A stretch of 64,000 bases of DNA from Pseudomonadota bacterium (GTDB lineage Bacteria; Pseudomonadota; Alphaproteobacteria; Rhizobiales; Rhizobiaceae). Below, piece after piece: positions 8,389 through 16,152 of this stretch. The position numbers and the translations under genes are program-made. Within the stretch, counting starts at the first letter, position 1; the number at the start of each line of letters is the position of its first letter. Under the pieces are notes generated by a model, which ran no database searches, was not told the DNA's origin, and saw nothing but the letters and a program-made list of their open reading frames with translations. The stretch covers positions 12,905 to 76,904 of the forward strand of contig JAEYRU010000109.1 in NCBI GenBank assembly GCA_023435335.1, written 5' to 3'.

Positions 8389-8493
8389 CGTGCGGCTTCA
8401 CGCGCTCCATCATCGCCACGCCCGGCGTTTCAGCCGTCTGGACATTGTCAAAGAACGCACCATCCCCGACAGGCAGGGACGTGGGACGCCGCG

Positions 8494-9558
8494 TCACGAC
8501 GTATCGGGAAACGCCAGCGCGTAGTCGGCAAGCGCGTGGGCGTGGGCGAGGATGACGTCGACCTCGCGGATGTGTTTGCCGTGCGGGACGGTCGGGTCCC
8601 AGACCGCGAGGCGGCCGCCGTAGGGCGGGCCGCCGCGCAGCGGCGAGGTGCGGCGGAAGCGGCGACGGGCGCTTGGCGGGGCTGAGCCTCCAGCCTCCGA
8701 GGCTTCGGCGACGATGCGAGCTTGCGCCGCTTGCGCATCCATCCGCGCCTTGAGGCGCGCGAAGCGGCGGGCCTGTTTGGGCAGGTCGTCGAGCGCTGCG
8801 GCGAGCGCTGCCAGGCGGCGGGCGACGCCGGCGGCGCTGATCTGATCGTCGGGTGAGGGCGGCGGCGGTGGCGGCGGCAGCCGGTGCGGCTGGGTGATCC
8901 CCGGGAACATGATGCGCGGCGCGGCATGCGCCGGGACGTAGCGGCGGGCGGGGCCGAGGCGCAGCCGTCGCGGCGGGTCGAAGAGCGGGAAGGCGGGGAT
9001 GCGGGGAGGGGATGGTTCGCCCATGCCCCCTCCACCACGCTGCGCGTGGTCCCCCTCCCCCGCTTCGCAGGGGAGGATAAGGGCGTCGCGCTTCACGGTG
9101 AACGATCCCAGGTTGCGGCCGTCCGTGACCCAAGATCCTCCCCCGTTCACGGGGGGCCCGAAGGACGGGCGAGACAAGTGGCTCGCCCCGGCAGGGGACC
9201 GCGTGAAACGCGGTGGAGGGGGCGTCCCCGTGACGGCGATGCCGAAGCGGCGCAGGAAGGCTTCGCGGTCGCCGGGGTTCGGCGCGGGCGCCCCGGACAA
9301 TCGCATCGGTTCGACAGCCGGCGGCGCGGATTTGAGCTGCGGCGCGTGGCTGCGCGGCTTCGGGGGCGGGACGACGATGCCGCGCGCGGCCGCGATGATG
9401 AGCCGCCGGGCCGCAGACTCGGCCGGGCGCAGCAGGGAGAGGATCGCGCGCCAGACATGGCGTGTGACGACGGGGCGGCCACCGGCCATCGCGACCAGCG
9501 ATGCGACGATGCGCGTGAGCGCTTCCCGGTTCATCTCGATCGCCACGCTTCCGCCCAT
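8494..9558 (-). CDS. Conserved hypothetical protein interrupted by an in-frame palindromic element
   Basis: This 354-residue protein is not recognised. The N-terminal part (MNREALTRIVASLVAMAG..., about 55 residues) is helical; a proline-rich linker follows; the C-terminal part ends with a HIREVDVILAHAHALADYAL helix. No known domain is visible. I chose the ATG at 9558, which has AAGGAG seven bases upstream, over the GTG one codon earlier. Roughly 66 residues in the middle are encoded by a 197-bp palindromic repeat with inverted ends, yet the frame stays open. Whether this segment is tolerated or functional is unknown. Confidence 0.6.
   Translation of the reverse strand: MGGSVAIEMNREALTRIVASLVAMAGGRPVVTRHVWRAILSLLRPAESAARRLIIAAARGIVVPPPKPRSHAPQLKSAPPAVEPMRLSGAPAPNPGDREAFLRRFGIAVTGTPPPPRFTRSPAGASHLSRPSFGPPVNGGGSWVTDGRNLGSFTVKRDALILPCEAGEGDHAQRGGGGMGEPSPPRIPAFPLFDPPRRLRLGPARRYVPAHAAPRIMFPGITQPHRLPPPPPPPSPDDQISAAGVARRLAALAAALDDLPKQARRFARLKARMDAQAAQARIVAEASEAGGSAPPSARRRFRRTSPLRGGPPYGGRLAVWDPTVPHGKHIREVDVILAHAHALADYALAFPDTS
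9026..9222. repeat. Palindromic repeat element with ~30-bp inverted ends, inside a gene
   Basis: The ends are imperfect inverted copies: left CCCCCTCCACCACGC then TGCGCGTGGTCCCC; right, read on the other strand, CCCCCTCCACCGCGT then TTCACGCGGTCCCC. Internal blocks (CCTCCCCCGTTCACGGGGGG and the CCCTCCCCCGCTTCGCAGGGG region) form further hairpins. The structure is that of the mosaic palindromic elements scattered in rhizobial genomes, which are normally intergenic. Here it lies fully within the minus-strand gene at 8494-9558. Confidence 0.7.
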
Positions 9559-9670
9559 CACCGTGCTCCTTCGTTCAGGCGCGGGAATTCTCCGGCAGGT
9601 TGGGAAGGGTGTGGATGGCGTTCATGGAAGATTGCTGACAGATGCTGACAGGGAGGGTGCGGGCAACAGA

Positions 9671-9920
9671 TCCCCCCTCTTGCAAAATCTAACACTTGGC
9701 TGCGCCAAGATGTTGATTTTGCTTTCTCCCCCGCAAAAGGGGGAGATAGCGCTGGCGTCGACTCCAGCGCTAATCTCCAGCGTTGGCGATTTGCGATGCG
9801 GTTGTGCGCACACCCTATCTCCCCCTTTGCGGGGGAGAAAGCGATTTCGACGGCTTGGCCGAGGCCGCCGAAGGCGGTCTTCCCGAGGCCAAGTGTCAGA
9901 AATCGCAAGAGGGGGGGGAT
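9671..9920. repeat. Large inverted repeat, RIME-like intergenic element
   Basis: A left arm (9671-9749) and right arm (9815-9920) are inverted copies: both begin, read inward, CCCCCTCTTGC, carry ACACTTGGC and end with CTTTCTCCCCCGCAAA then GGGGGAGATAG. The right arm has about 25 extra bases forming its own GCCGCC/GGCGGT hairpin. The spacer holds a perfect small palindrome, AGCGCTGG (9748-9755) with CCAGCGCT (9764-9771). It has the look of rhizobial intergenic mosaic elements. It fills most of the 523-bp gap at 9559-10081, in which I see no gene. Confidence 0.7.
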
Positions 9921-9949
9921 TCTTCGCCCGCCGTCGGCATGGCCGCGAG

Positions 9950-10075
9950 GTTCAGGCATGGATCCCAGGGTCTGCGCCCTCGCTTCGCTCGGCTCCGCCT
10001 TGGGATGACGAAGCGAGGAGCGTTGCGGCTTTTCGGGATGATGGCCGGCGCAGGCGGGCCGCAGTCGCCAGGAGA
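9950..10075. repeat. Second intergenic repeat with ATCCCA...TGGGAT hairpin
   Basis: Next to the large inverted repeat is a 120-bp stretch with ATCCCAGGG and, about 30 bases on, CCTTGGGAT, plus CTCGCTTCGCTCGG facing GAAGCGAGGAGCG. It is noncoding by composition and ends just at the stop codon of the minus-strand gene 10082-11179. Such ATCCCAGG/CCTTGGGAT units are typical of repeated intergenic DNA in this bacterial group; the copy number in this genome cannot be judged from one window. Confidence 0.45.
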
Positions 10076-10081
10076 CGTCGT

Positions 10082-11179
10082 CTAGGCCATTGCCGCCGTT
10101 CGGGCGCCGCCGGCGCGCGTGACCCGAGCGATGATCCTGCTCGAAATCCCTGCCACCCAGACCAGCGGCCCAAGAACCAGCCGCAGCAGAAAGGCAACCG
10201 CGAGGCAGGCCAGGAAGTAGGCCGCGAAAGCGCCAAGCCAGGCTGGGAGACCCGCCTGCTCGGCAATCCAGCCAGCCGCGCTCGCCACCAGCTGGGGCCG
10301 CGTGACGGCGACGTAAGGCAGCGCCACGACCGCGGCGACGCCTGCCGCCTTGCCGACGGCCGAAAGCGATTGCACCGCGCCTCTTCCGGCGGCTCGCAGG
10401 GTGGCCACACGCGCCGTTCCTCGACCAGCCGCGGCAACCGGCGCCCTGGCGACGCGCAAGGCCTTCGCCGCCGCGCCCACGCCTCCAACCACGACGACAG
10501 CATCGAAGGCCGCCCAGCCGACCTCGCTCCAGGTCGGCATCCGCTCGCCCCGGGCTATGACGCCTTCCAGATCGGAGACGCCGCCCAGCACGAGGTTCTT
10601 TGTTCCGAGCAGCGTCCGCGTGAGTTGCTTGCGCACCGCCGTCCCGTTGACGATCTCGAATTCCGAAAGCATCTCGTGCCCCCGGTCCTTGAGCTCGTGG
10701 ATGGCGATGAGTCCGTACTGCTCGGGCGAGATCTCGGCGAAGCCGAAGCCGATCTTCCCCTCGTTCCACAGCCGCGAGAGCCCCTGCCCCACCGTTTCTT
10801 GCAACAGGTACTGCGACGACCCGTTCTTCACGAAATAGGCGATCACCGGCACGACCGGGTGGCCGAGACGGCCGAAGACCTCCATGAAATCCGGGTCCTC
10901 GCCATAAACGAGGAAGACCCTCGCGGCGTCCTCGCCGTACTTCGCCTCCGCCTCGACCCAGCCCAGTCCGCCCGCCGCGCAGGCTGCCAGGAGCCACGGC
11001 CGCGCTTGCTCCACGGCCCTGTCGCCAAGGGGGCAGCGGGTGCCGTCCCTGCGGACCTCTTCCGCCAGCGCGGCTCGGACGACTTCGTCCTCGAAGTCGG
11101 CGCGCTCCCGCCACTGCCACCCGAGCGTAAGCAGGGTGGCGAAAACGAGCGAGGCCGCCAGCAGATATCCAATTCTCAA
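10082..11179 (-). CDS. Hypothetical membrane protein
   Basis: This 365-residue protein is not recognised. It starts with a membrane anchor (LLAASLVFATLLTLGW, residues 6-21), continues with about 190 soluble residues holding two cysteines (C49, C68), and ends with two or three hydrophobic segments (AAVVALPYVAV; FAAYFLACLAVAFLLRLVL). The start is a TTG preceded by GGGAGGG seven bases upstream; no ATG is available. It follows the pseudoazurin gene on the same strand, but a strong terminator lies between. No function can be assigned. Confidence 0.7.
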   Translation of the reverse strand: MRIGYLLAASLVFATLLTLGWQWRERADFEDEVVRAALAEEVRRDGTRCPLGDRAVEQARPWLLAACAAGGLGWVEAEAKYGEDAARVFLVYGEDPDFMEVFGRLGHPVVPVIAYFVKNGSSQYLLQETVGQGLSRLWNEGKIGFGFAEISPEQYGLIAIHELKDRGHEMLSEFEIVNGTAVRKQLTRTLLGTKNLVLGGVSDLEGVIARGERMPTWSEVGWAAFDAVVVVGGVGAAAKALRVARAPVAAAGRGTARVATLRAAGRGAVQSLSAVGKAAGVAAVVALPYVAVTRPQLVASAAGWIAEQAGLPAWLGAFAAYFLACLAVAFLLRLVLGPLVWVAGISSRIIARVTRAGGARTAAMA

Positions 11180-11341
11180 GAGGGCACCCTCCCGCGTGAA
11201 CGGCCTGGCACAACGTGCCCCGGCCGTCGGTCAACCCGAGGGCGACCGTTAGACGCAGGATGTGGTGGAAATTTGCCCGACCGTCGCGGACCTCTTCTAT
11301 GTCTCGCGGGCCAGCGGCGATGGGGGCTTCGGAACGTGACC

Positions 11342-11385
11342 AAAAAAAAGAGGCCGGAGAACCGCCGCCCCGTGGTTCTCCGGCC
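11342..11385 (-). terminator. Rho-independent terminator of the pseudoazurin gene
   Basis: On the minus strand GGCCGGAGAACC pairs perfectly with GGTTCTCCGGCC (12 pairs, ten-base loop) and is followed by TCTTTTTTTT. It lies 35 bases past the pseudoazurin stop codon, making that gene a single-gene transcript. Confidence 0.9.
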
Positions 11386-11419
11386 GACGCTTCCGCCGGG
11401 AGCAGAAGCGTAGTCTCTG

Positions 11420-11863
11420 CTAGTTCGAGGCCGTCACCTGGCCGAACAGCTCGGCGAAGGCCGTCTTGGCCTTGCCCGGGTGCTTGGCTTCCTGGGCCTC
11501 GTCGATATTGGTCGGCGTGCCGACCTCGATCAGGGCGACCATGCCCATGCCGTAGTGGGGGGCGCACTTGACGCCGTAGACGCCTTCCTTGTCGAGCGTG
11601 ACGACGATTTCCTCGTTCAGCTTGCCCTTGAACAGCTCGGCGCCCTCTGGGACCATGCCCTTGATCGCCTCGGCGTTGTGGCTCTTGTCGGTCGGAACGA
11701 ACCTGATCGTGTCGCCGGGTGCGGCGCGCACGAAATCCGGTTCGAAGACCATCGCGCCCTTCTCGCCCTTGTTGAGCATCTTGATCTCGATTTCCGCCGC
11801 GTTGGCGGCGCCCGCGAGTGCAAGGCCCGCGCCCAGCGCAACCATGGCCATCAGCTTCTTCAT
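11420..11863 (-). CDS. paz: Pseudoazurin, periplasmic blue copper electron carrier
   Basis: The 147-residue precursor has a clear signal peptide (MKKLMAMVALGAGLALAG to ANA, residue 22). Numbering the mature chain from A23, the four copper ligands fall exactly at H40, C78, H81 and M86 as in known pseudoazurins (SHN and CAPHYGMGM motifs). It delivers electrons to NirK. I chose the internal ATG because AAAGGA lies nine bases upstream of it; a start six codons earlier has no ribosome site. It is divergent from nnrR with an NnrR-type site between, and ends in a strong terminator. Confidence 0.95.
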   Translation of the reverse strand: MKKLMAMVALGAGLALAGAANAAEIEIKMLNKGEKGAMVFEPDFVRAAPGDTIRFVPTDKSHNAEAIKGMVPEGAELFKGKLNEEIVVTLDKEGVYGVKCAPHYGMGMVALIEVGTPTNIDEAQEAKHPGKAKTAFAELFGQVTASN

Positions 11864-11939
11864 TTCTTCTTGTCCTTTCATTCAGTTCGGGGCGGCGTAT
11901 GCCGTTGCACCGAATATAGGAATAAAACGCCGGCGACGA

Positions 11940-11955
11940 TTTGCGCTTGCGCAAA
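11940..11955. promoter_or_regulatory. NnrR-type Crp/Fnr site between pseudoazurin and nnrR
   Basis: TTTGCGCTTGCGCAAA is a perfect TTTG-N8-CAAA dyad; 15 or 16 of its bases are symmetric apart from the centre. It is 76 nt from the pseudoazurin start and 53 nt from the nnrR start, so one site could serve both divergent promoters, activating paz and autoregulating nnrR. The same half-sites occur before nirK. Confidence 0.75.
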
Positions 11956-12008
11956 CTACCGCTAAAAACAGCTAGGTTGGTTCGCCGACGAATTGGGAGT
12001 CATGGCCT

Positions 12009-12710
12009 TTGCCCGCGCTGGACCGATCGCTAATCGCAGGATTGCCGCAGTTCCAGGGGCTTTCGCCCGAGGACCTCGACCGCATGCTGCAGCGTGCGCG
12101 CTCCGCGCGTTACCCAAAGGACACGGCGATCTTCGAGCAGGACGAGGAGGCGACGAACTTCTTCCTTCTGCTGTCGGGCCATATCCGCGTGGTGCGCACC
12201 TCCCCCGACGGCCATCAGGTGATCGCCCGCTATATCAAGGAGGGCGAGCTTTTCGGCATCGCCATCGCGATGGGGCGCAGGACGTTTCCGGCGAGCGCCG
12301 TCGCCGCGGTGGACTGCGTCGCCCTGATCTGGCCCAACAGCGCCTGGCCGGAGTTCCAGGAACGCTTCCCTTCCTTCGGCGCAAGCACCTACCAGACGAT
12401 CGGGTCGCGGCTGCAGGAGACGCAGGACCAGGTGATGGAGATGTCGACCGCGCAGGTCGAGCAGCGCATCGCCAACGCGCTGCTGCGGCTGGTCAAGCAG
12501 TCCGGCCGCCGCACCGAGGACGGCATCGAGATCGATTTCCCGATCAGCAGGCAGGACATTGCCGAGATGACCGGCACGACGCTGCACACGGTGAGCCGCG
12601 TGCTCAGTTCATGGGAAACCGACGGGCTGGTGCGCAGCGGCCGTCAGAAGGTGACGGTGGCCAATCCGCACGGGCTCATGCTGATCGCCGAGAATCGCCG
12701 GCGTAAATAG
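12009..12710 (+). CDS. nnrR: NnrR-type Crp/Fnr transcriptional regulator of NO metabolism
   Basis: The 233-residue protein has a cyclic-nucleotide-like sensor domain (about 10-130), a dimerisation helix and a C-terminal winged helix (about 150-225). No N-terminal cysteine cluster is present, so it is not an iron-sulfur Fnr. The recognition helix reads TTLHTVSRVL: the serine and arginine of Fnr are kept, while the glutamate position is histidine, in line with TTTG-N8-CAAA rather than TTGA sites nearby. The start is TTG with GGGAG nine bases upstream. NnrR proteins activate nir and nor genes in response to NO. Confidence 0.88.
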   Translation: MPALDRSLIAGLPQFQGLSPEDLDRMLQRARSARYPKDTAIFEQDEEATNFFLLLSGHIRVVRTSPDGHQVIARYIKEGELFGIAIAMGRRTFPASAVAAVDCVALIWPNSAWPEFQERFPSFGASTYQTIGSRLQETQDQVMEMSTAQVEQRIANALLRLVKQSGRRTEDGIEIDFPISRQDIAEMTGTTLHTVSRVLSSWETDGLVRSGRQKVTVANPHGLMLIAENRRRK

Positions 12711-12921
12711 GCTCGCCCTGGATCGCTCCGAGCAACTCGCGCAGGAAGGCATCCTCGTCGACGCCATGCTCGGCGCAAGCCTCCGTCACGGTATGGAAAA
12801 CGCCGATAGGGCAGCCCACGCACAGCATGCTGTGATGCAGCATGACGGCGATCGTGGCCGGCCAGCGCCGCATGATCTCGTCCACCGACATGTCAGGATT
12901 GATGATCCTGTCCACACGCAT
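12676..12921 (-). CDS. DUF1858 domain protein
   Basis: The 81-residue protein has the DUF1858 pattern: INPDMSVDEIMRRWPATIAVM then a short loop with CVGCPIG. The CxxC pair (C34, C37) may bind metal or be redox active. Small proteins of this type are often found beside denitrification or NO-response genes, which matches this position. It has AAGGAG six bases before its ATG. Its last 35 bases overlap the end of nnrR on the opposite strand. The biochemical role is not known. Confidence 0.8.
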   Translation of the reverse strand: MRVDRIINPDMSVDEIMRRWPATIAVMLHHSMLCVGCPIGVFHTVTEACAEHGVDEDAFLRELLGAIQGEPIYAGDSRRSA

Positions 12922-13035
12922 GTTCCGCTCCTTAACACGTTAGCGAAATCCTAGGCGCGGTCGGGGCCGGGTTCGTTGTGCTGGAGCAAAGAGAAACGAG
13001 GTGGCGCTTCATCCTCGTACAGCGGAGATCGGGCC

Positions 13036-14109
13036 TCACTTCATCGCGGCGATCCAGTCGCGCAGCAGCGCGACGGCGCCGGGATCGGGCAGGTGGCGGC
13101 CGAGTTCTGGCATCATCACGCCGGGCTCGGTGCTGTCGACCCGGTAGAGCAGGATCGAGCCGTCGGGATCGCCGGGCTTGATGTCGAACAGCCGCCCGCC
13201 GGAACCCTTGCCCGCCGCGACCGGACGCTTGCCGACGCCGAGCTTCACCCGGTCGGGCTCGCCCCAGGTGAGGAACAGGCCGGAATTGCTGGCCGGACCT
13301 TCGGCGCGGTGGCAGTGGGCGCAGTTGACGTCGAGCCAGGCGCGGGCGCGTGCGTCGAGCGGCTGGGTCTCGTCGCGCCAGTCGGGCACGGCAGGCGCCC
13401 CGGCGGGCACGGGCGCGCCGTCGAGGATGCCGGCGGCGGTCCAGTGCGCGAGCTGGTTTTCCGGCCCGGAGGCGTAGGGAAAATCGCCGTTGAGGTTGCG
13501 CGCCTTGGGGCCGAGCGGCTCGATCTCGCCGGAAAGCGAATGGCACGCCTTGCACTGGTTCTTGTTCGGCACCGAATAGGTGAAGGACAGCGGCGCGCCA
13601 TCGGCGGCGACCGTTTCGATGTCCACCTTCGCTCCGGCGATCTTGAGCGTCGCGTCGGTCTGCTCGGCGTTCCACAGATAGGCCCAGGCCTGCCAGCCGG
13701 CCTCGTTGCGCAGCAGCAGCCGCGTTTCGACCAGGCGGATGTCCTTCTCCGGTTCGCGGAAGTCGGCCGGGAAGGAGAAGGTCTTGATGAGCGCGCTGCC
13801 GACGGGAAAGTCGAAGGCCTCCGTCTCGTCATATGCCGCCGCCTTGCCGTCGGGCACGTAGACGAAGCGGTCCTTCAGCGCGCCGTCGGAGAAGAGCGGC
13901 GTGTTGAGCGCGAAGGGGACGACGCCCTGCGCCGGCTGCTGCGCGGTCATGTCGGCGAAGAAGCCGAATTCCGAGAGCTGGCGCGGCGGCGTCTTCGCAA
14001 GTATGGCCGCGTCGGTGACCGCATGGGCGGGCGTGGAAAGGGACCATGCGGCGGCGAGGATCAGCGCGCGCCGCACGCTCACACTTGCAGAGGCAGCGCT
14101 GCGCCTCAC
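13036..14109 (-). CDS. SO2930-type diheme c-type cytochrome
   Basis: The 357-residue product has a signal peptide (cleavage near PAHA-VTD, residue 30) and two heme motifs: CKACH about midway and CAHCH in the C-terminal quarter, followed by SNSGLFL and a PGVMMPELG segment offering a methionine ligand. This matches the family of periplasmic diheme cytochromes named after Shewanella SO_2930, whose substrate is unknown. I chose the GTG that overlaps the upstream stop as GTGA; an earlier in-frame start would give a long charged extension without ribosome site. It is encoded with the beta-helix protein immediately upstream. Confidence 0.82.
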   Translation of the reverse strand: MRRSAASASVSVRRALILAAAWSLSTPAHAVTDAAILAKTPPRQLSEFGFFADMTAQQPAQGVVPFALNTPLFSDGALKDRFVYVPDGKAAAYDETEAFDFPVGSALIKTFSFPADFREPEKDIRLVETRLLLRNEAGWQAWAYLWNAEQTDATLKIAGAKVDIETVAADGAPLSFTYSVPNKNQCKACHSLSGEIEPLGPKARNLNGDFPYASGPENQLAHWTAAGILDGAPVPAGAPAVPDWRDETQPLDARARAWLDVNCAHCHRAEGPASNSGLFLTWGEPDRVKLGVGKRPVAAGKGSGGRLFDIKPGDPDGSILLYRVDSTEPGVMMPELGRHLPDPGAVALLRDWIAAMK

Positions 14110-15344
14110 GCCCCGCCGTCCTGCGGCAGCTTGACCGGCGCGGGCTCCGGCAGCGAGCCCCTGTAGGCGGAGATGTTCGTGTCCGGCCACCAGCCCCACG
14201 GCAGCATGAGCTGCGAGATCATCTTCAGGTTGACGAAACTGGTGCCCTCCGCCTCGTCGACATAGACGCGGTCTTCGGGAGCGACCCAGGAGAAATATTC
14301 CGGGATGCGGGTGACGCCGTCCCAGACGATGTCCGGCACCGGCGTGCCCGAGATGTCGGAGATGATCTTGCCGACCTCGCCGTCGGGCTGGCCGCCGCCC
14401 TCGCCGTACTCGTTGCCGTGCACGTAGACGCCGCGCGGCACGAACATGTAGGCGTCGTCCTCGTACTCGTTCGGGTAGGCCGCGATCAGCACATGCGCGG
14501 TGCCGTTGCCCGACAGCCGGTTGCCGAAGACGTGCACGTTGCGGTTGGCCATGACCATGATGCCCATGCCCTTCGGCACGATGCCGACGATGTTGCCCTC
14601 GGGCGCGAAGTTGGGCGTGTCGTTGTCGACCACGTCATTGTCGAAGACGCGGATGTCGTGGCCGCCCTGCACCGGCAGGTTGGGCAGGTCGAAGATGAGG
14701 ATGCCGCCGGTATTGTGCCGCGCTGTGTTGCCATAGACGTCGGCGCGGTAGGAATTCTCGATCTCGATGCCGGCGACGTTGTATTCGGCCACCGAGTTGC
14801 GCACGACGATGTCCTCGCTCTGGCCGACATAGATGCCGGCGTCGGACGCGCCGCGCACGGTCACGCCCTCGACGAGCACGTTCCTGGAGGAAACCGGGTA
14901 GACGCCGTAGGCGCCGTTCTCGGCCTTCGGCCCGCCCGTCCATTCGACGCGCAGGTTGCGGAAGGTGATCTGGTCGGAGCCCTTCGACTTGACGCCGTCG
15001 CCCTTGGGATCCTCGACGCCGAAATCCTCCAGCACGACGCGGCTGGAGGTGACGAGCAGCCCCTCGCCCGCGCCGGTCTGCCCCTTGAAGGAGAGCACGG
15101 TGGCGTCGGGCCCGGCGCCCGTGACAGTGACGTCGTCCACCTGCAGCGAGAGGCCTTCCGTGAGTTCGAAGCGGCCGGCGCCGATGCGCACCGTGTCGCC
15201 CGGCTCGGCCAGGATCAGCGCCTCGGTGAGCCGCTCGGCCGCGCCGTCGCCCGCCTCGACAAGGACCTCGGCGGCGTGGAGGGGCGCGGCGGCCACGCCG
15301 CACAGAAGGAGGAATGCGAAAACTTTGGGCGGATTGCGCAGCAT
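14106..15344 (-). CDS. Secreted parallel beta-helix repeat protein
   Basis: The 412-residue precursor has a signal peptide (to about residue 24, PLHA-AEV) and a right-handed beta-helix: repeated short strands such as VLVEGVTVRG, DIVVRNSVAEYN, GIEIENSYRADVYGN and IRVFDNDVVDN, as in NosD/periplasmic copper-binding-like and carbohydrate-binding folds. Polysaccharide-lyase catalytic residues cannot be placed by eye. It overlaps the diheme cytochrome gene by four bases; the two are a recurrent pair in proteobacteria. Together they look like a periplasmic or outer-surface oxidising module of unknown substrate. Confidence 0.8.
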   Translation of the reverse strand: MLRNPPKVFAFLLLCGVAAAPLHAAEVLVEAGDGAAERLTEALILAEPGDTVRIGAGRFELTEGLSLQVDDVTVTGAGPDATVLSFKGQTGAGEGLLVTSSRVVLEDFGVEDPKGDGVKSKGSDQITFRNLRVEWTGGPKAENGAYGVYPVSSRNVLVEGVTVRGASDAGIYVGQSEDIVVRNSVAEYNVAGIEIENSYRADVYGNTARHNTGGILIFDLPNLPVQGGHDIRVFDNDVVDNDTPNFAPEGNIVGIVPKGMGIMVMANRNVHVFGNRLSGNGTAHVLIAAYPNEYEDDAYMFVPRGVYVHGNEYGEGGGQPDGEVGKIISDISGTPVPDIVWDGVTRIPEYFSWVAPEDRVYVDEAEGTSFVNLKMISQLMLPWGWWPDTNISAYRGSLPEPAPVKLPQDGGA

Positions 15345-15411
15345 GGTTCTTCCCGGAATGGCGGCCGAATTGTCGCACGATGCGTCGGCGCTGGACCGCT
15401 GTCAAGAAACA

Positions 15412-15424
15412 TGAAACAGTTTCA
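15412..15424. promoter_or_regulatory. Candidate TetR operator
   Basis: TGAAACAGTTTCA is a perfect 6-1-6 palindrome three bases before the TetR start codon in the 83-bp gap between the divergent beta-helix and TetR genes. The position suits an operator that represses both promoters. It is short for a TetR site, and flanking symmetry is weak. Confidence 0.45.
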
Positions 15425-15427
15425 CTT

Positions 15428-16057
15428 ATGAACGAGACCGCCACGCTCCCCGGCAAGGTGGCGCCGCGCCAGCGGCGGGCGGTGGCGACGCGCGCCGCGC
15501 TGCTTGCCGCCGTCGAGCGCATCGTGGCGCAGGCCGGGCCCGACGCGCTGACCACGACGCGGCTGGCCGAGGAGACGGGCGTCGCGGTGGGCACGATCTA
15601 CCGCTACTTCTCCGGGCGCGAGGAGCTGCTGCTCGCCGCCTACGATGCGACGGTGCAACGCATCGTGGCCGACTGCCGGGCCGCGATGGAGGCGATGCCG
15701 CGCGACCTGCCCGCGGCGGAGGCGGCGCGCCGCCTGCTGCGCCGCTATCTCGACGCCGCGGAAGCGATCCCCGCCCATGCCGGCCTGCTCAGGGCGATGC
15801 GCGCGATCCGCCCGATCGAGGCCGACCAGACCGGTTCGCCCGCGGTCGACATGGCGCGCGACCTGATCGCGCCGGCGCTGGAGCGCTTCCTGCCCGGCGG
15901 CGGCGCGGTGCCCGCGGAACGGCTGCGGCTGATGAATGTCGTGATGGGCACGATGGTCGACTTCTACCTCGTCGCGCAGGATCCGCAGGCCAAAGAGCGC
16001 ATCGCCGCCGACATCGAGGCGCATGTCGGGCTGATGCTGGAGCGCCTGGCAGGCTGA
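15428..16057 (+). CDS. TetR/AcrR family transcriptional regulator
   Basis: The 209-residue protein has the TetR N-terminal helix-turn-helix (about residues 15-62: ALTTTRLAEETGVAVGTIYR then YFSGREELL) and a helical ligand-binding C-terminal domain. It is divergent from the beta-helix/diheme cytochrome pair and probably represses it until an inducer binds. A palindrome sits directly before the start codon. The ligand is unknown. Translation could be nearly leaderless, since the operator occupies the ribosome-binding region. Confidence 0.85.
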   Translation: MNETATLPGKVAPRQRRAVATRAALLAAVERIVAQAGPDALTTTRLAEETGVAVGTIYRYFSGREELLLAAYDATVQRIVADCRAAMEAMPRDLPAAEAARRLLRRYLDAAEAIPAHAGLLRAMRAIRPIEADQTGSPAVDMARDLIAPALERFLPGGGAVPAERLRLMNVVMGTMVDFYLVAQDPQAKERIAADIEAHVGLMLERLAG

Positions 16058-16089
16058 GCGGCGATTTCGGCCCCTCGCGATATCCGCTC

Positions 16090-16120
16090 TTGACCTTCCA
16101 GTGACTGGAAGCCCTAACTT
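16090..16120 (+). promoter_or_regulatory. CueR/MerR-type copper-responsive promoter
   Basis: TTGACC (-35, 16090-16095) and TAACTT (-10, 16115-16120) are separated by 19 bp, the overlong spacer characteristic of MerR-family promoters. Between them is a perfect dyad, CTTCCAGT-G-ACTGGAAG (16095-16111), close to the known CueR site ACCTTCC...GGAAG. CueR encoded at 18710-19105 should twist this promoter into an active form when it binds Cu(I). Confidence 0.85.
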
Positions 16121-16152
16121 GCCTGCACCATATCCGGCAAGCGAGAGCGAAG

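Noticed and set aside
9559..10081. Short open frames within the repeat-rich gap
   Set aside because: They lie across inverted repeats, have no ribosome sites and no protein-like composition.
14046..15431. Plus-strand open frame of 461 codons opposite the beta-helix gene
   Set aside because: It mirrors the regular beta-helix repeats and has no recognisable protein character.
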